The notes under the pieces: generated by a model
Told to the model about the DNA's origin: nothing
What the model saw: only the letters and a program-made list of their open reading frames with translations
The model's database searches: none
Made by a program: the position numbers and the translations under genes
Shown here: one piece after another, positions 46,416 to 54,846 of the stretch
Layout of the letters: the number at the start of each line of letters is the position of its first letter
Numbering within the stretch: the stretch's first letter is position 1
Origin: Opitutales bacterium
Lineage (GTDB): Bacteria > Verrucomicrobiota > Verrucomicrobiia > Opitutales > Intestinicryptomonadaceae
Reading direction: 5' to 3'
Assembly: GCA_015061945.1 (NCBI GenBank)
Contig: SUVP01000003.1
Location: 186,001 to 250,000 of the forward strand
DNA length: 64,000 nucleotides

Positions 46416-48740
46416 TTAATTGTTCTCCTTCTTTTCTACAATTTTATTGCCGAGAATTTTTATGTTAGACGTAGAGCTGTTTTCATACCAAACTCCAAAT
46501 TTGTTTGCCAGGTCAGATTTTTCAAATTCATTACCGACAATTATTATATCTTTCGCATGAGTTGCAAAGAATCCGTTGCGATATTCTTGCGGAAATTTAC
46601 GGGATTTTGTGTTCTTAAATTTGTTATCGGCAAATATGATATTTTCTGCAGAACCGATTGTTGCAAGCATTCCATAGTTATTTATAAAAGTGTTATTCGC
46701 AAACAGTGCGTTTCTGATAACTGGATATTTTGATTGTTCTGATGATGGGTCGATTTTCAAATATGCTCCCATAAATATTTCACGTTCAAAGCCCCAATTT
46801 TCGTTGCCTCGCGGATTACATTCTTCAAAAGTGCAGTTGCGGACAACTACATTATTTACCCCATATCCTTCGCACCAACTGTTGTTCGTATATCCGGTTT
46901 CGAGCTTTATTGCTCCCATTTCATTGCGTTTAAATTTGCAATTTTCTATTGTAACATCACGTGCTAAAACGAGTATTCCTCTCGCACGATTGTGGTGGAA
47001 ATAGCAATTTCTCACAATTATATTATGCGTATTGTGTTTCTTATTAAAGATTACATAATTGCCATTTTTTGAATTTGGGATTTTCTTATCGAACACAAGT
47101 TCATATTTCTTTTTGCCAATTTCTTTTTTTGCTTTTAGCGTAGCAGTAAAGTTCAGTGGCGAGTAATCGTTATTTCTGAACTCGATTTTATCGCCGATGT
47201 TTCCGTATGAATGACGGCTTTCTATGCTATTTTCTGACAGACGTGTTCCGTAGGAGCTATTGTCGTGGAAGTTTATGCAGTCGTCGGCACCATAGGAGAA
47301 ATCGCAGTTCTCAAGCTTGATATACCCTTGCGAGCTTGCGACGTGTAAGTGGTCTGCTGTCGTTGTGATAATACGTTTCTTGTCGTTTGGCGGGATAATT
47401 TTTACATTGTCGAACAACGTATATTTTTGTTGGTCTCTTATTCCAAAAGCGTGTCCAGCACAGGATAGCATTGTAATATCCGATAATGTTATATGATAAT
47501 TACTATCCATTGTCATATTTGTCATATCGTAGTAGAAATGTTGTACACGCAATAAAAATCCTTTTTTTGCAGATTTTTGGAAAGCTTGTTTGCCGTAGAT
47601 TCTTATTGTGTTTGGGGTGAGCCATTCAAATTTTGGTTCGGGATGTCTGCCTTTGTGCATATCGTAGATGAAATTTGTTTCGCGTTCAAGACCGACTGAA
47701 TTTTCCTTTGCATCCCATGGTGAGCACATCGCAAAACGCAGATAATTTGGGTATTGTGGGTGCTTCTTGTAATGTACAAGTTTGAAATCTATATATTCTT
47801 TTTCTTTGTTGACGTCGATAATTTCAGCGAGGCTCGCAAGCGGGGAAGTCTCCCAATCCCAATCTATTTTCAAATTGCAAATTTTAAAGCGAGTATTTTG
47901 CTGGATATAAAAGTTGGGGTTTCGGCTATATTTGCGGAACACAAAAGTAGCTCCGTTGCCGTCGAAGACAAAATCTTCCATTTGGGAAATTATGATAGTA
48001 CCGTCTTCAAATAGATTGTATCGTGCATCTTTTTTAAATACCAGTTTTGATGCTTTTACTTTTTTGCAATAGGCGAGTGCTTTTTTTATCGATTTAAATG
48101 AGACATTCTTTTCGGGTACAATCCCAAAACGACTTGCTTCGACAACCTCGCCTGTCGGATTATTGGGTTGGTCGATTGAAAATTCCTTTGCACCTGTCGG
48201 GATATTTTCGCTTGGTATTCCTTCAAATTTCGTATAGTCGTTTTTTATAGAGATAAATTTTATTGAGTCATCTTCTTTTATCGAAAAATCGGAAATTTTA
48301 CATTTTAGATTTTTATGCACCATAAAGCTGGGGGCGTATTTTTCAGCGTCTTCGGGTGTTTTGAATTTTATGAATATGTCTTGCGGAACTGCTGATGACG
48401 GCACGTTGTATTTGATTATATCGGTGCCATCTATGTATGGAACATCTACCATATTGCGAATCAAAAAGTGTAGGAACGATTTGTCGTCGCCATTGCTCGC
48501 ATGAACTTTCATCTTCAGTATGTAGCGAGTATTTGGTTTCAAAAGTCCTGTTTTTAAAACCAACATAGGTGCGAAGCTTCGAATTTTTACACCAGTTGTG
48601 TCAAATTCTAATACTTTGGAATCGCTCGAGATTGTGCAAAATCTTGATTGGTTTGCAACGTCTTGCTTATCGAAATTTTCAATCGCAAAGCTTGTACCCG
48701 TTAACAACAAAATTATACAAATAACCCTTACAATATTCAT
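46416..48740 (-). CDS. Secreted right-handed parallel beta-helix protein, GH110-like
   Basis: 774 residues from ATG 48740 (a GTG three codons upstream is possible). Signal peptide about 1-20. N-terminal beta-sandwich with carbohydrate-binding look (about 30-150). Then a long parallel beta-helix with many N-x-x-[FI] coils: CADDCINFHDNS-like segment (FSYGADDCINFHDNSS), NRARGILVLARDVTIENCKF and GAIKLETGYTNNSWCEGYGV. These resemble the motifs of GH110 alpha-1,3-galactosidases, though I cannot prove the family from memory. It would act on terminal galactose of host glycans, matching the secreted GH2 enzyme. It could be another polysaccharide lyase/hydrolase on the same fold. Confidence 0.7.
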   Translation of the reverse strand: MNIVRVICIILLLTGTSFAIENFDKQDVANQSRFCTISSDSKVLEFDTTGVKIRSFAPMLVLKTGLLKPNTRYILKMKVHASNGDDKSFLHFLIRNMVDVPYIDGTDIIKYNVPSSAVPQDIFIKFKTPEDAEKYAPSFMVHKNLKCKISDFSIKEDDSIKFISIKNDYTKFEGIPSENIPTGAKEFSIDQPNNPTGEVVEASRFGIVPEKNVSFKSIKKALAYCKKVKASKLVFKKDARYNLFEDGTIIISQMEDFVFDGNGATFVFRKYSRNPNFYIQQNTRFKICNLKIDWDWETSPLASLAEIIDVNKEKEYIDFKLVHYKKHPQYPNYLRFAMCSPWDAKENSVGLERETNFIYDMHKGRHPEPKFEWLTPNTIRIYGKQAFQKSAKKGFLLRVQHFYYDMTNMTMDSNYHITLSDITMLSCAGHAFGIRDQQKYTLFDNVKIIPPNDKKRIITTTADHLHVASSQGYIKLENCDFSYGADDCINFHDNSSYGTRLSENSIESRHSYGNIGDKIEFRNNDYSPLNFTATLKAKKEIGKKKYELVFDKKIPNSKNGNYVIFNKKHNTHNIIVRNCYFHHNRARGILVLARDVTIENCKFKRNEMGAIKLETGYTNNSWCEGYGVNNVVVRNCTFEECNPRGNENWGFEREIFMGAYLKIDPSSEQSKYPVIRNALFANNTFINNYGMLATIGSAENIIFADNKFKNTKSRKFPQEYRNGFFATHAKDIIIVGNEFEKSDLANKFGVWYENSSTSNIKILGNKIVEKKENN

Positions 48741-48787
48741 AGCACACACATTAAAAAAATTTTTCTCAAATGCAATCCATTTCTCAA

Positions 48788-49346
48788 GGCAGACGTAGTC
48801 TGCCAGACGAGTCTGCCAGACGAGTCTGGACTTCGGACCAGACGGAGTCTGGACTTCGGAACTTCGTCCCTCTCGACGTTGTTCGCAATGGCTATAGCCA
48901 TTGCTTATTCTGTTTTCTTATCGCATTGGCAGACGTAGTCTGCACTTCGGAACTACGTTCCTCTCGACCTTGAGCGCAATGACTATAATCATTGCTTATT
49001 CTGTTATCTTATCGCACTGCTTTGCAGTCGCTTGGTTTTACCATAACCTGTTATCTTATCGCACTGCTTCGCAATCGCTTGTTGGCGGATGTGCGAGAGT
49101 TTTCATTTAAAAAAAAGACATATTGATTTTTGTAGAATAAAAGAGCAAGCTATTGCGAAGCAATGCGGTGTGATAACAAAAAAGCCACGATTATAGTCGT
49201 GGCGTTCAACGTCGAGAGGAGCGAAGCTCCGAAGTCCAGACTGCGTCTGGTTGCGAAGCAATGCGGTGTGATAACAAAAAAGCCACGATTATAGTCGTGG
49301 CGTTCAACGTCGAGAGGAGCGAAGCTCCGAAGTGCAGACTACGTCT
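48788..49346. repeat. Cluster of composite palindromic repeats (four main copies, two orientations)
   Basis: A unit of about 98 bases combines palindrome A (GCAGAC-GTA-GTCTGC type), a conserved linker (ACTTCGGA, then CCTCTCGAC), palindrome B (GCAATGGCTA/TAGCCATTGC, or GCCACGA/TCGTGGC) and an AT-rich tail with TTATC. Two copies read plus (about 48826-48925 and 48929-49030) and two read minus in tandem (49153-49250 and 49251-49346, nearly identical). Extra CAGACGAGTCTG palindromes precede the first. Palindrome stems differ between copies but keep pairing. No coding region in 48750-49350 is credible. Confidence 0.85.
49274..49301 (-). terminator. Terminator within the palindromic repeat, after the first PEP-CTERM gene
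   Basis: On the minus strand GCCACGA/TCGTGGC followed by TTTTTTGTTAT, 50 bases past the stop at 49351. The second copy repeats it at 49176-49203. Confidence 0.7.
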
Positions 49347-49350
49347 GCTG

Positions 49351-51078
49351 CTATTTTCTTCTGCGATAGATTGCAAAGCCGAGTGCAAGACCGCCGAAAA
49401 TCATCGCCCATTCTGCTGGCTCTGGTACTGCTGTCGAGAAGATGACTGAAAGCGAGTTGCCGTCGGACACAAAGTTCATATTGTAGCCCAAGTTATTTGT
49501 TGCAACTGTTTGCTTGTAGAATTCGTTTTCATCTTCAAGTGTATCGGCTGTGAAGATTTTATATTCTTTGTTCAATTCTACATCATCAGTCAAAGTAAAG
49601 TCGATGTTGAATGCACTTGCAATTGTTATTCTCTTTGCTGTGATAATGTCTTGTTCTGTTCCAGAAATATCGAACAAGAGTTTTGCTTTTTCATTCAAGG
49701 CAATCACATTTACGTTCAATTCGCCAAAATTTGTATCTTCCGAAACAATACCGAGGTAACCGCCGTTATTTTCAAAGAAAACATTTGTTGAAGTGAGTGA
49801 TTTACCATTTACATACAATGTGCCTGAACGAGCCGAAATTGTGCCGATTCCTGTATTTGTGCCACGCAAGTATTGTGTACCTTTGTTGTTACCGCCCGTC
49901 ATCAAAATTTTGATTCCATGAAGGGTTCCACTATATGAATATTCTTTCCCTTCGGCTGTTGCCAAAATCATATAGGTCAAATTGCCTGTATCTTTAACGT
50001 ATGTGCTGATACTACCTGTTCCGCTGATACCTTTTATATCAACAACAACGCTATTGTCTGAATTTGTTGCTTCATTATTTAAGAATACCGATGGGGTTTT
50101 GTTATCGGCAGAATTCATTGTGAGAACGTCGATATAAACGTTTCTTGTCAATTTAGATGCATTTTCGTTTGATTCAGTGATACCCAAAGAAAGAGTTGCT
50201 TCACCTGTAAGGGTAATATTCTTTGCTGTGAGCTTGCTACCTCTTGCCAAGATTTTTGAAGTTCCTTCAAGGTTGATGTCGCCACTAAATGTTGTTGTTG
50301 TAACTTTTGTTTCGAGGTACCCTGCGTCTTTTCCCGATATCGCATTGGCGTTTAATGTTGTACCATAGATATAGTTCTTTGAAGAACCATTCATCGAGAT
50401 TGTACCAGTTGCATTTGTTGTATCGGCATAGATGTACAATTTGCCCGATGCGTACGAGTTTATATCTTTTGTTGTAACGTTCTTGATATTGCCGTCTGAA
50501 GAACCTAGATAAAGTGTACCTGTTGCAGTGCTATCAGAGGTTGCCGAGCCGATGTTAATCGCATTACCTACTGTAAAATTTGTCATCGTGCGACCGGTAT
50601 AATTTTTATTTGCTTCGGTATTTACACCTTTCCAAGTTACTATTGCATCATATTGGTCTAAAACCAAATTTACATCGCTCTTTGCTTCAAAACTAACAGG
50701 GGTTGTGTTTGCTGCGGTTGCAGTTGGCGATACTGTAACCTTGAAACCGCTTTTCGGATCCTTTGAATTATAAAGATTTTGGAATGTCAACGAATTTACA
50801 ATGCCAAATTTTGCAATATCACCAGAATTATCCCAAAGAGCATACCCAATATTCCAGCTTGCTTGAGATGAGCCTATCGATGTTTGCACTTCCATTCTTT
50901 TAACGAAATCGATATAGATATTATCTGATTCGCTTCCTTCTGCTCTGTTTGGAGTCCAACCTGTAATAGTACCTGATGCACCCCATCCAGCCGATGTTAG
51001 ATAGTAGTCCGTCGCTGATGCGGTAAGCGAGGCTCCCATAACTAATGCTGAAATCGAAATTTTTGCAATATTATTCAT
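49351..51078 (-). CDS. PEP-CTERM sorting domain protein with autotransporter-like beta-strand repeats
   Basis: 575 residues. Signal peptide 1-22 (ends TASATD). A long Thr/Asn/Ser/Gly-rich region with repeating short strands (TGTLYLGSSDGNIKNVTTKD and similar), low in Cys. It ends with VPEPAEWAMIFGGLALGF and the basic YRRRK: PEP motif, membrane helix and Arg cluster that direct processing by an exosortase. So it is exported and likely released to, or anchored at, the surface. The paralog at 54847 shares the pattern and the VIFSTAVPEP junction. No exosortase gene is in the window. Divergent from the AraC gene, 130 bases away. Confidence 0.92.
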   Translation of the reverse strand: MNNIAKISISALVMGASLTASATDYYLTSAGWGASGTITGWTPNRAEGSESDNIYIDFVKRMEVQTSIGSSQASWNIGYALWDNSGDIAKFGIVNSLTFQNLYNSKDPKSGFKVTVSPTATAANTTPVSFEAKSDVNLVLDQYDAIVTWKGVNTEANKNYTGRTMTNFTVGNAINIGSATSDSTATGTLYLGSSDGNIKNVTTKDINSYASGKLYIYADTTNATGTISMNGSSKNYIYGTTLNANAISGKDAGYLETKVTTTTFSGDINLEGTSKILARGSKLTAKNITLTGEATLSLGITESNENASKLTRNVYIDVLTMNSADNKTPSVFLNNEATNSDNSVVVDIKGISGTGSISTYVKDTGNLTYMILATAEGKEYSYSGTLHGIKILMTGGNNKGTQYLRGTNTGIGTISARSGTLYVNGKSLTSTNVFFENNGGYLGIVSEDTNFGELNVNVIALNEKAKLLFDISGTEQDIITAKRITIASAFNIDFTLTDDVELNKEYKIFTADTLEDENEFYKQTVATNNLGYNMNFVSDGNSLSVIFSTAVPEPAEWAMIFGGLALGFAIYRRRK

Positions 51079-51208
51079 GGATATACATAAAAATATGAAT
51101 ACTAAGATATGTCAAACGTTTTTTTATTTTTTCTTGCATAAAAATTTTTTTCATTTTAGGTATATCGGGAAAAACAGGTATATCGTATTTTAATCACCAA
51201 TACACACG

Positions 51209-52162
51209 ATGAAACAAAGCGTTTTACAGCACGAAAAATATATTTGGCAACTTTTTGACGACAATCAGTTGCGACTTCTCCCCAAAGGCAATAAAGTTAG
51301 CTATTTTTCAAACAATAGCTCTACAAGATATATGCCCGCAAACCTTATCAATAGCGGAACTCATACTATCACTGTCCCCGAAACGTTGCCGACCGATATT
51401 CTCGCAAAACGTGGTATTGTATCAGGTGGCTTTGCCGAGCATACAAAGGGATATTATCACTCTCGCAAAAATAAAAAATTTACAGATATTCTGTGTGTTA
51501 CAAAAGGTTTTTTGTCGGTAAAGTATGACGGCAATAAATATAAACTTAAAGTTGGCGAAGCACTCATTATTCCACCGAATCGCCTTTGCGATTCATACGT
51601 TGAATGTTCCAAGACAAATGTATTTTGGCTACACTTCAAAAATAACGAGTATTGGAACGGCATTTTTGGAACGGAAATTCAGATAAAACAATTTGCACGT
51701 TTTGAGGATATCCACTCGATTATGCATGTTTATCTCAACGAAGTTTACGGAAAACGTCGTTCTATGTTAATTCTTGAATCGTTGGCAGATACGCTTGCAG
51801 AACTTATCAAGGGAGAGTTTGTGCAGTTTCAAAGAGCATCGAAAATAGAACTGTACGAAAGATTTACGGATATGCTTTCTGAGATAGAACGCAATCCCGA
51901 CAAAGAATGGAAATCCAAAGATGTCGCAAAAAAACTTTGCATTTCTGTAAAACGTCTCGACGAGTATTGCTTGTCGCACACGTCGCAAACTTTTACTAAA
52001 TTTGTACTCAAGACAAGGATGAAAATTGCGTTCGAGATGTTAAAATCAAAATCTCTAACTATTTCAGAAATAGCATCAAGGGTAGGGTATTCAACGCCGT
52101 TTTCGTTCTCGAGAATTTTTAAAGCGTATTACGGGCAATCGCCTAAAAATTTGCTCATATAA
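51209..52162 (+). CDS. AraC family transcriptional regulator
   Basis: 317 residues. N-terminal cupin-type sensing domain (FTDILCVTKGFLSVKYDGNKYKLKVGEALIIPP, about 90-130) and a C-terminal double helix-turn-helix (WKSKDVAKKLCISVKRLDEYCLSHTSQTFTKFV, then SLTISEIASRVGYSTPFSFSRIFKAYYGQSPKNLL). Ligand probably a sugar or glycan breakdown product. Divergent from the PEP-CTERM gene at 49351-51078, so regulation of it is possible. Its 3' end overlaps the convergent dehydrogenase gene by 34 bases. Confidence 0.93.
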   Translation: MKQSVLQHEKYIWQLFDDNQLRLLPKGNKVSYFSNNSSTRYMPANLINSGTHTITVPETLPTDILAKRGIVSGGFAEHTKGYYHSRKNKKFTDILCVTKGFLSVKYDGNKYKLKVGEALIIPPNRLCDSYVECSKTNVFWLHFKNNEYWNGIFGTEIQIKQFARFEDIHSIMHVYLNEVYGKRRSMLILESLADTLAELIKGEFVQFQRASKIELYERFTDMLSEIERNPDKEWKSKDVAKKLCISVKRLDEYCLSHTSQTFTKFVLKTRMKIAFEMLKSKSLTISEIASRVGYSTPFSFSRIFKAYYGQSPKNLLI

Positions 52163-53073
52163 TAATAGGCGATGTCGATTAGGCGTTGGCGTGCCTCCTT
52201 TGTAGTCCACGCATTGTGTGGGGTGATATAGCAGTTAGAAGCCGATAACAATGGATTGTCAGCAGGCGGAGGTTCTGCCGAAAGTACATCAACCCCAGCA
52301 AAAGCGATTTTCCCAGACTTTAACGCATCAGCCAACGCTTGTTCATCGATAAGTCCGCCACGACCAGTGTTGATTATCCACGCACCATTTTTCATCTTTG
52401 TGATATTTTGTTGATTGATAATCTTTTCTGTTTCTAAATTGAGCGGACAACAAAGTGCGATTATATCCGATTTTTCAAAGAGGTCGTCAAGAGATACATA
52501 GTTTGCAAATTGGTCAGTTTTACCGACTTCAAGTCTTGGTGTAAATGCTAATACATTCATAGAGAAAGCGTTAGCGATTTGTGCTGTCTTTTTGCCTATT
52601 GCACCGTATCCGATTAACCCAAGAGTCTTGTTTGCAAGCTCTGTTTGTTTTGTCAGTCAAAAGCAGATGTCAGGCGAGCGAGTCCACGCTCCGTCTTTGA
52701 CAGCTTGCGAGTGCGTTTGTACGGCATTTGAAATATTCAATATATGAGCAAAAATGCACTGTGCCACGCTATCGGTACCATATTCAGGCACATTATTTAC
52801 TTTAATTTGGAACTCTTTTGCAGATTCAAGGTCAATATTATTCACTCCTGTTGCGAGAATACCCACATACTTGAGCTTTGGCAAGTTTTCAAATTGTTTT
52901 CTTCCGAGTATAACTTTGTTGGTTAGAATAATATCTGCATCTTTTGCACGTTCGATAACAAGTTCGGGTGGGGTACGGTCGTAGGCGATAACTTCGCCGA
53001 GTTGCTTAAAGATGTCCCAATTTAAATCGTCGCGGACAGTTGTGTAGCCATCGAGAATAACAATTTTTTTCAT
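52129..53073 (-). pseudogene. D-2-hydroxyacid dehydrogenase (glycerate dehydrogenase-like) interrupted by an in-frame TGA
   Basis: One reading frame of 314 codons with a single TGA at codon 139 (52659-52657). N-terminal part MKKIVILDGYTTVRDDLNW, VGILATGVNNIDLE, VPEYGTDSVAQ; the C-terminal part has the NAD fold TLGLIGYGAIGKKTAQIA, catalytic Arg in INTGRGGLIDE, Glu in GVDVLSAEPPP and His in ITPHNAW. Homologs read ...DFCFW..., and here ICF is followed by the TGA in place of Trp (TGG to TGA) while the frame and the sequence around it are preserved. Neighbouring genes use TGA as stop, so standard code applies. A recent nonsense mutation, a sequencing error or read-through can explain it. Divergent from the HAD gene. 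Confidence 0.85.
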
Positions 53074-53138
53074 AGTCGATATTATTTATTTGAAATTATT
53101 GATGTCGACATTTCAATAACACTTTAAAAAATTTTGCA

Positions 53139-53786
53139 ATGAAATATAAACATATAGTTTGGGATTGGAACGGCACTATCATAGATGATGTTAAGCTTAG
53201 TGTCGAGATATTTAACGAAATGTGCGATACTTGTGGAATCGCTGGTCTCGATTTGGACGAGTACCAACGCAAATTTAAAATTCCAGTTAGCGACTTTTAT
53301 GTCGAACATGGTTTTGAGTACAATAAGTTCGACTTTGATAAGATAAGTATTTATTATGTAGAACAATACAACAAACGTAGGTTTAATTGTCCACTCCACG
53401 ATAATGTTGTTGAAATTATGCAATTTTTGAATGAATCGGGCGTGTCGCAAAGTATATTGTCGGCATACGAGCAAAATTACTTGCGTGAGTGTGTGCAACA
53501 TTATGATTTACATAAATATATGGACAACGTTTTCGGTTTGGATAATATCTTGGCTGGCTCAAAAGCGGGATTGGCAAAAAGTTTGGCGGAACGTATCGAC
53601 GCAAAAGGGAATGAGATTTTGATGATTGGCGATACTACTCACGACAAAGACGCATCCGACGCAATGGGTGCAGATTGTGTTTTTGTCGCAAAAGGTCATA
53701 ATAGTGCCGATAGACTCGCCAAGTTGGGCGTGCCAGTGTTCGACTCGCACGCAAAGTTGTTAGAGTTCATAAAAGAGTGCATTTGA
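53139..53786 (+). CDS. HAD-superfamily phosphatase (phosphoglycolate phosphatase-like)
   Basis: 215 residues. Motif I WDWNGTIIDD (nucleophile Asp; the second acidic residue is Asn, as in many PGP-like DWNGT enzymes), cap domain (about 20-80), motif II ILSAYEQN (Ser), Lys in GSKAGLAKSL, and motif IV MIGDTTHDKDASDAMG. It would hydrolyse a small phosphate ester. The gene is 65 bases from the divergent dehydrogenase; the pair could act on glycerate/glycolate compounds, which is inference. Confidence 0.88.
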   Translation: MKYKHIVWDWNGTIIDDVKLSVEIFNEMCDTCGIAGLDLDEYQRKFKIPVSDFYVEHGFEYNKFDFDKISIYYVEQYNKRRFNCPLHDNVVEIMQFLNESGVSQSILSAYEQNYLRECVQHYDLHKYMDNVFGLDNILAGSKAGLAKSLAERIDAKGNEILMIGDTTHDKDASDAMGADCVFVAKGHNSADRLAKLGVPVFDSHAKLLEFIKECI

Positions 53787-53814
53787 TATTTATAAAAAAA
53801 TCTTACAAAAAAGA

Positions 53815-53820
53815 TTGACT
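53815..53820 (+). promoter_or_regulatory. -35 element of the PEP-CTERM gene at 53855
   Basis: TTGACTTA, the same 8 bases as before three other PEP-CTERM genes. The -10 is unclear (TTCTAT at 53840-53845 with a 19-base spacer). Confidence 0.4.
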
Positions 53821-53854
53821 TAATTTTTGTATCTGATTTTTCTATATATCAATT

Positions 53855-54715
53855 ATGAAAAAATTACTCGTATTATTTTTAACTCTTTCAGCAGGTTTAT
53901 TATCTGCTCGCACGCTCCCTAATGGAGAAAATATTACCACACATGTTGTTGAAACAGAAAAGATGTTGGTAGATGCTGGTTCGCTAACTATCTCTGGTGA
54001 GGGTGCTTTGCTTGAATTTAATATTAATTCTGCACCTCAGTATTCGTTGGCGATGAAGGGTTCTTCCGAATTACTAATCACAAATGGAGGTTCTCTTGAT
54101 ATGAATTCTCCAAGTTCCTCCGCAGGTGGTATTCAGCTGAATACCTCTTCTGTCATGACAATAGATTCAACTGCAGGCGAAGTTTATACAGATAAAGTTG
54201 CACTGGCTTCTGCTAAGGCGGTTCTGAACATTAACAAAGAAAATGCGATGGTATCGTGTTCATCGGGTGTTCCTTATGTTTATCTTACGCTTCCATCTAA
54301 TGCAACAGTTAATTTGAATGCTTCACACGCATTTAGATTGGACGTTCGTAATGGTATAACACCGACAATAAAATTTGCTAATGGAGCTGTTCTTTCTGTT
54401 ATGTCATGGGAATATAATGGAACATCAGCTTCACTAAAACTCGTAGATTTTGTAGATAATTCAATCTTCTTTAGTACTGGCGATAATGATGACTATATTT
54501 ACTCTTATGAAGAAAATGTTCTCACCATTAAAAATGGTTCATCTACAAAAACAATTTCTATTCTTAATGAAAGTGGTCAGGCTTTTGAAGGATTAGCATT
54601 GCATGCAACAGAAGGTGGATATTTTCTCGCAGCAGCAGTGCCAGAGCCAGCAGAATGGGCGATGATTTTCGGAGCATTGGCACTCGGGCTTGCAATCTAT
54701 CGCAGAAGAAAGTAA
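53855..54715 (+). CDS. PEP-CTERM sorting domain protein (short paralog 1)
   Basis: 286 residues. Signal peptide 1-18 (ends LLSARTLP). Middle is a beta-strand-rich, Ser/Thr/Asn-rich stretch with SLTISGEGALLEFNINSAP and VMTIDSTAGEVYTDKV. Ends AAVPEPAEWAMIFGALALG and YRRRK. The motif IDSTAGxVxxxKV also occurs in the paralog at 56876, where the same place reads LTIDSTAGDVSIRKV. Function unknown beyond secretion; possibly surface or matrix protein. Confidence 0.88.
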   Translation: MKKLLVLFLTLSAGLLSARTLPNGENITTHVVETEKMLVDAGSLTISGEGALLEFNINSAPQYSLAMKGSSELLITNGGSLDMNSPSSSAGGIQLNTSSVMTIDSTAGEVYTDKVALASAKAVLNINKENAMVSCSSGVPYVYLTLPSNATVNLNASHAFRLDVRNGITPTIKFANGAVLSVMSWEYNGTSASLKLVDFVDNSIFFSTGDNDDYIYSYEENVLTIKNGSSTKTISILNESGQAFEGLALHATEGGYFLAAAVPEPAEWAMIFGALALGLAIYRRRK

Positions 54716-54741
54716 TCAAGAAAACATAAACTTTTCAAAAG

Positions 54742-54773
54742 AGACATTCTGAAATTCGGAATGTCTTTTTTTG
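54742..54773 (+). terminator. Terminator of PEP-CTERM gene at 53855
   Basis: AGACATTC/GAATGTCT stem (54742-54749, 54759-54766) followed by a T-run. Confidence 0.85.
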
Positions 54774-54782
54774 TAAATATAC

Positions 54783-54811
54783 TTGACTTATTTATTCATC
54801 AAAAATATTTT
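54783..54811 (+). promoter_or_regulatory. Promoter of the PEP-CTERM gene at 54847
   Basis: TTGACT (54783-54788), 17-base spacer, TATTTT (54806-54811); shares the TTGACTTATTT block with the other PEP-CTERM promoters. Confidence 0.5.
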
Positions 54812-54846
54812 TTAATTAGAATTTTAATAATTGGTAAAGTCGTACT

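Noticed and set aside
48770-49110. Two short open frames in the palindromic region
   Set aside because: They translate hairpin repeats, with no ribosome site and no protein-like composition.
48780-49350. Insertion sequence at the palindromic region
   Set aside because: No transposase frame and no terminal repeats bounding a coding unit; only short non-coding units.
52657-52659. Selenocysteine explanation for the in-frame TGA
   Set aside because: The family has Trp, not Cys, here, and no SECIS-like hairpin is evident just after the codon.
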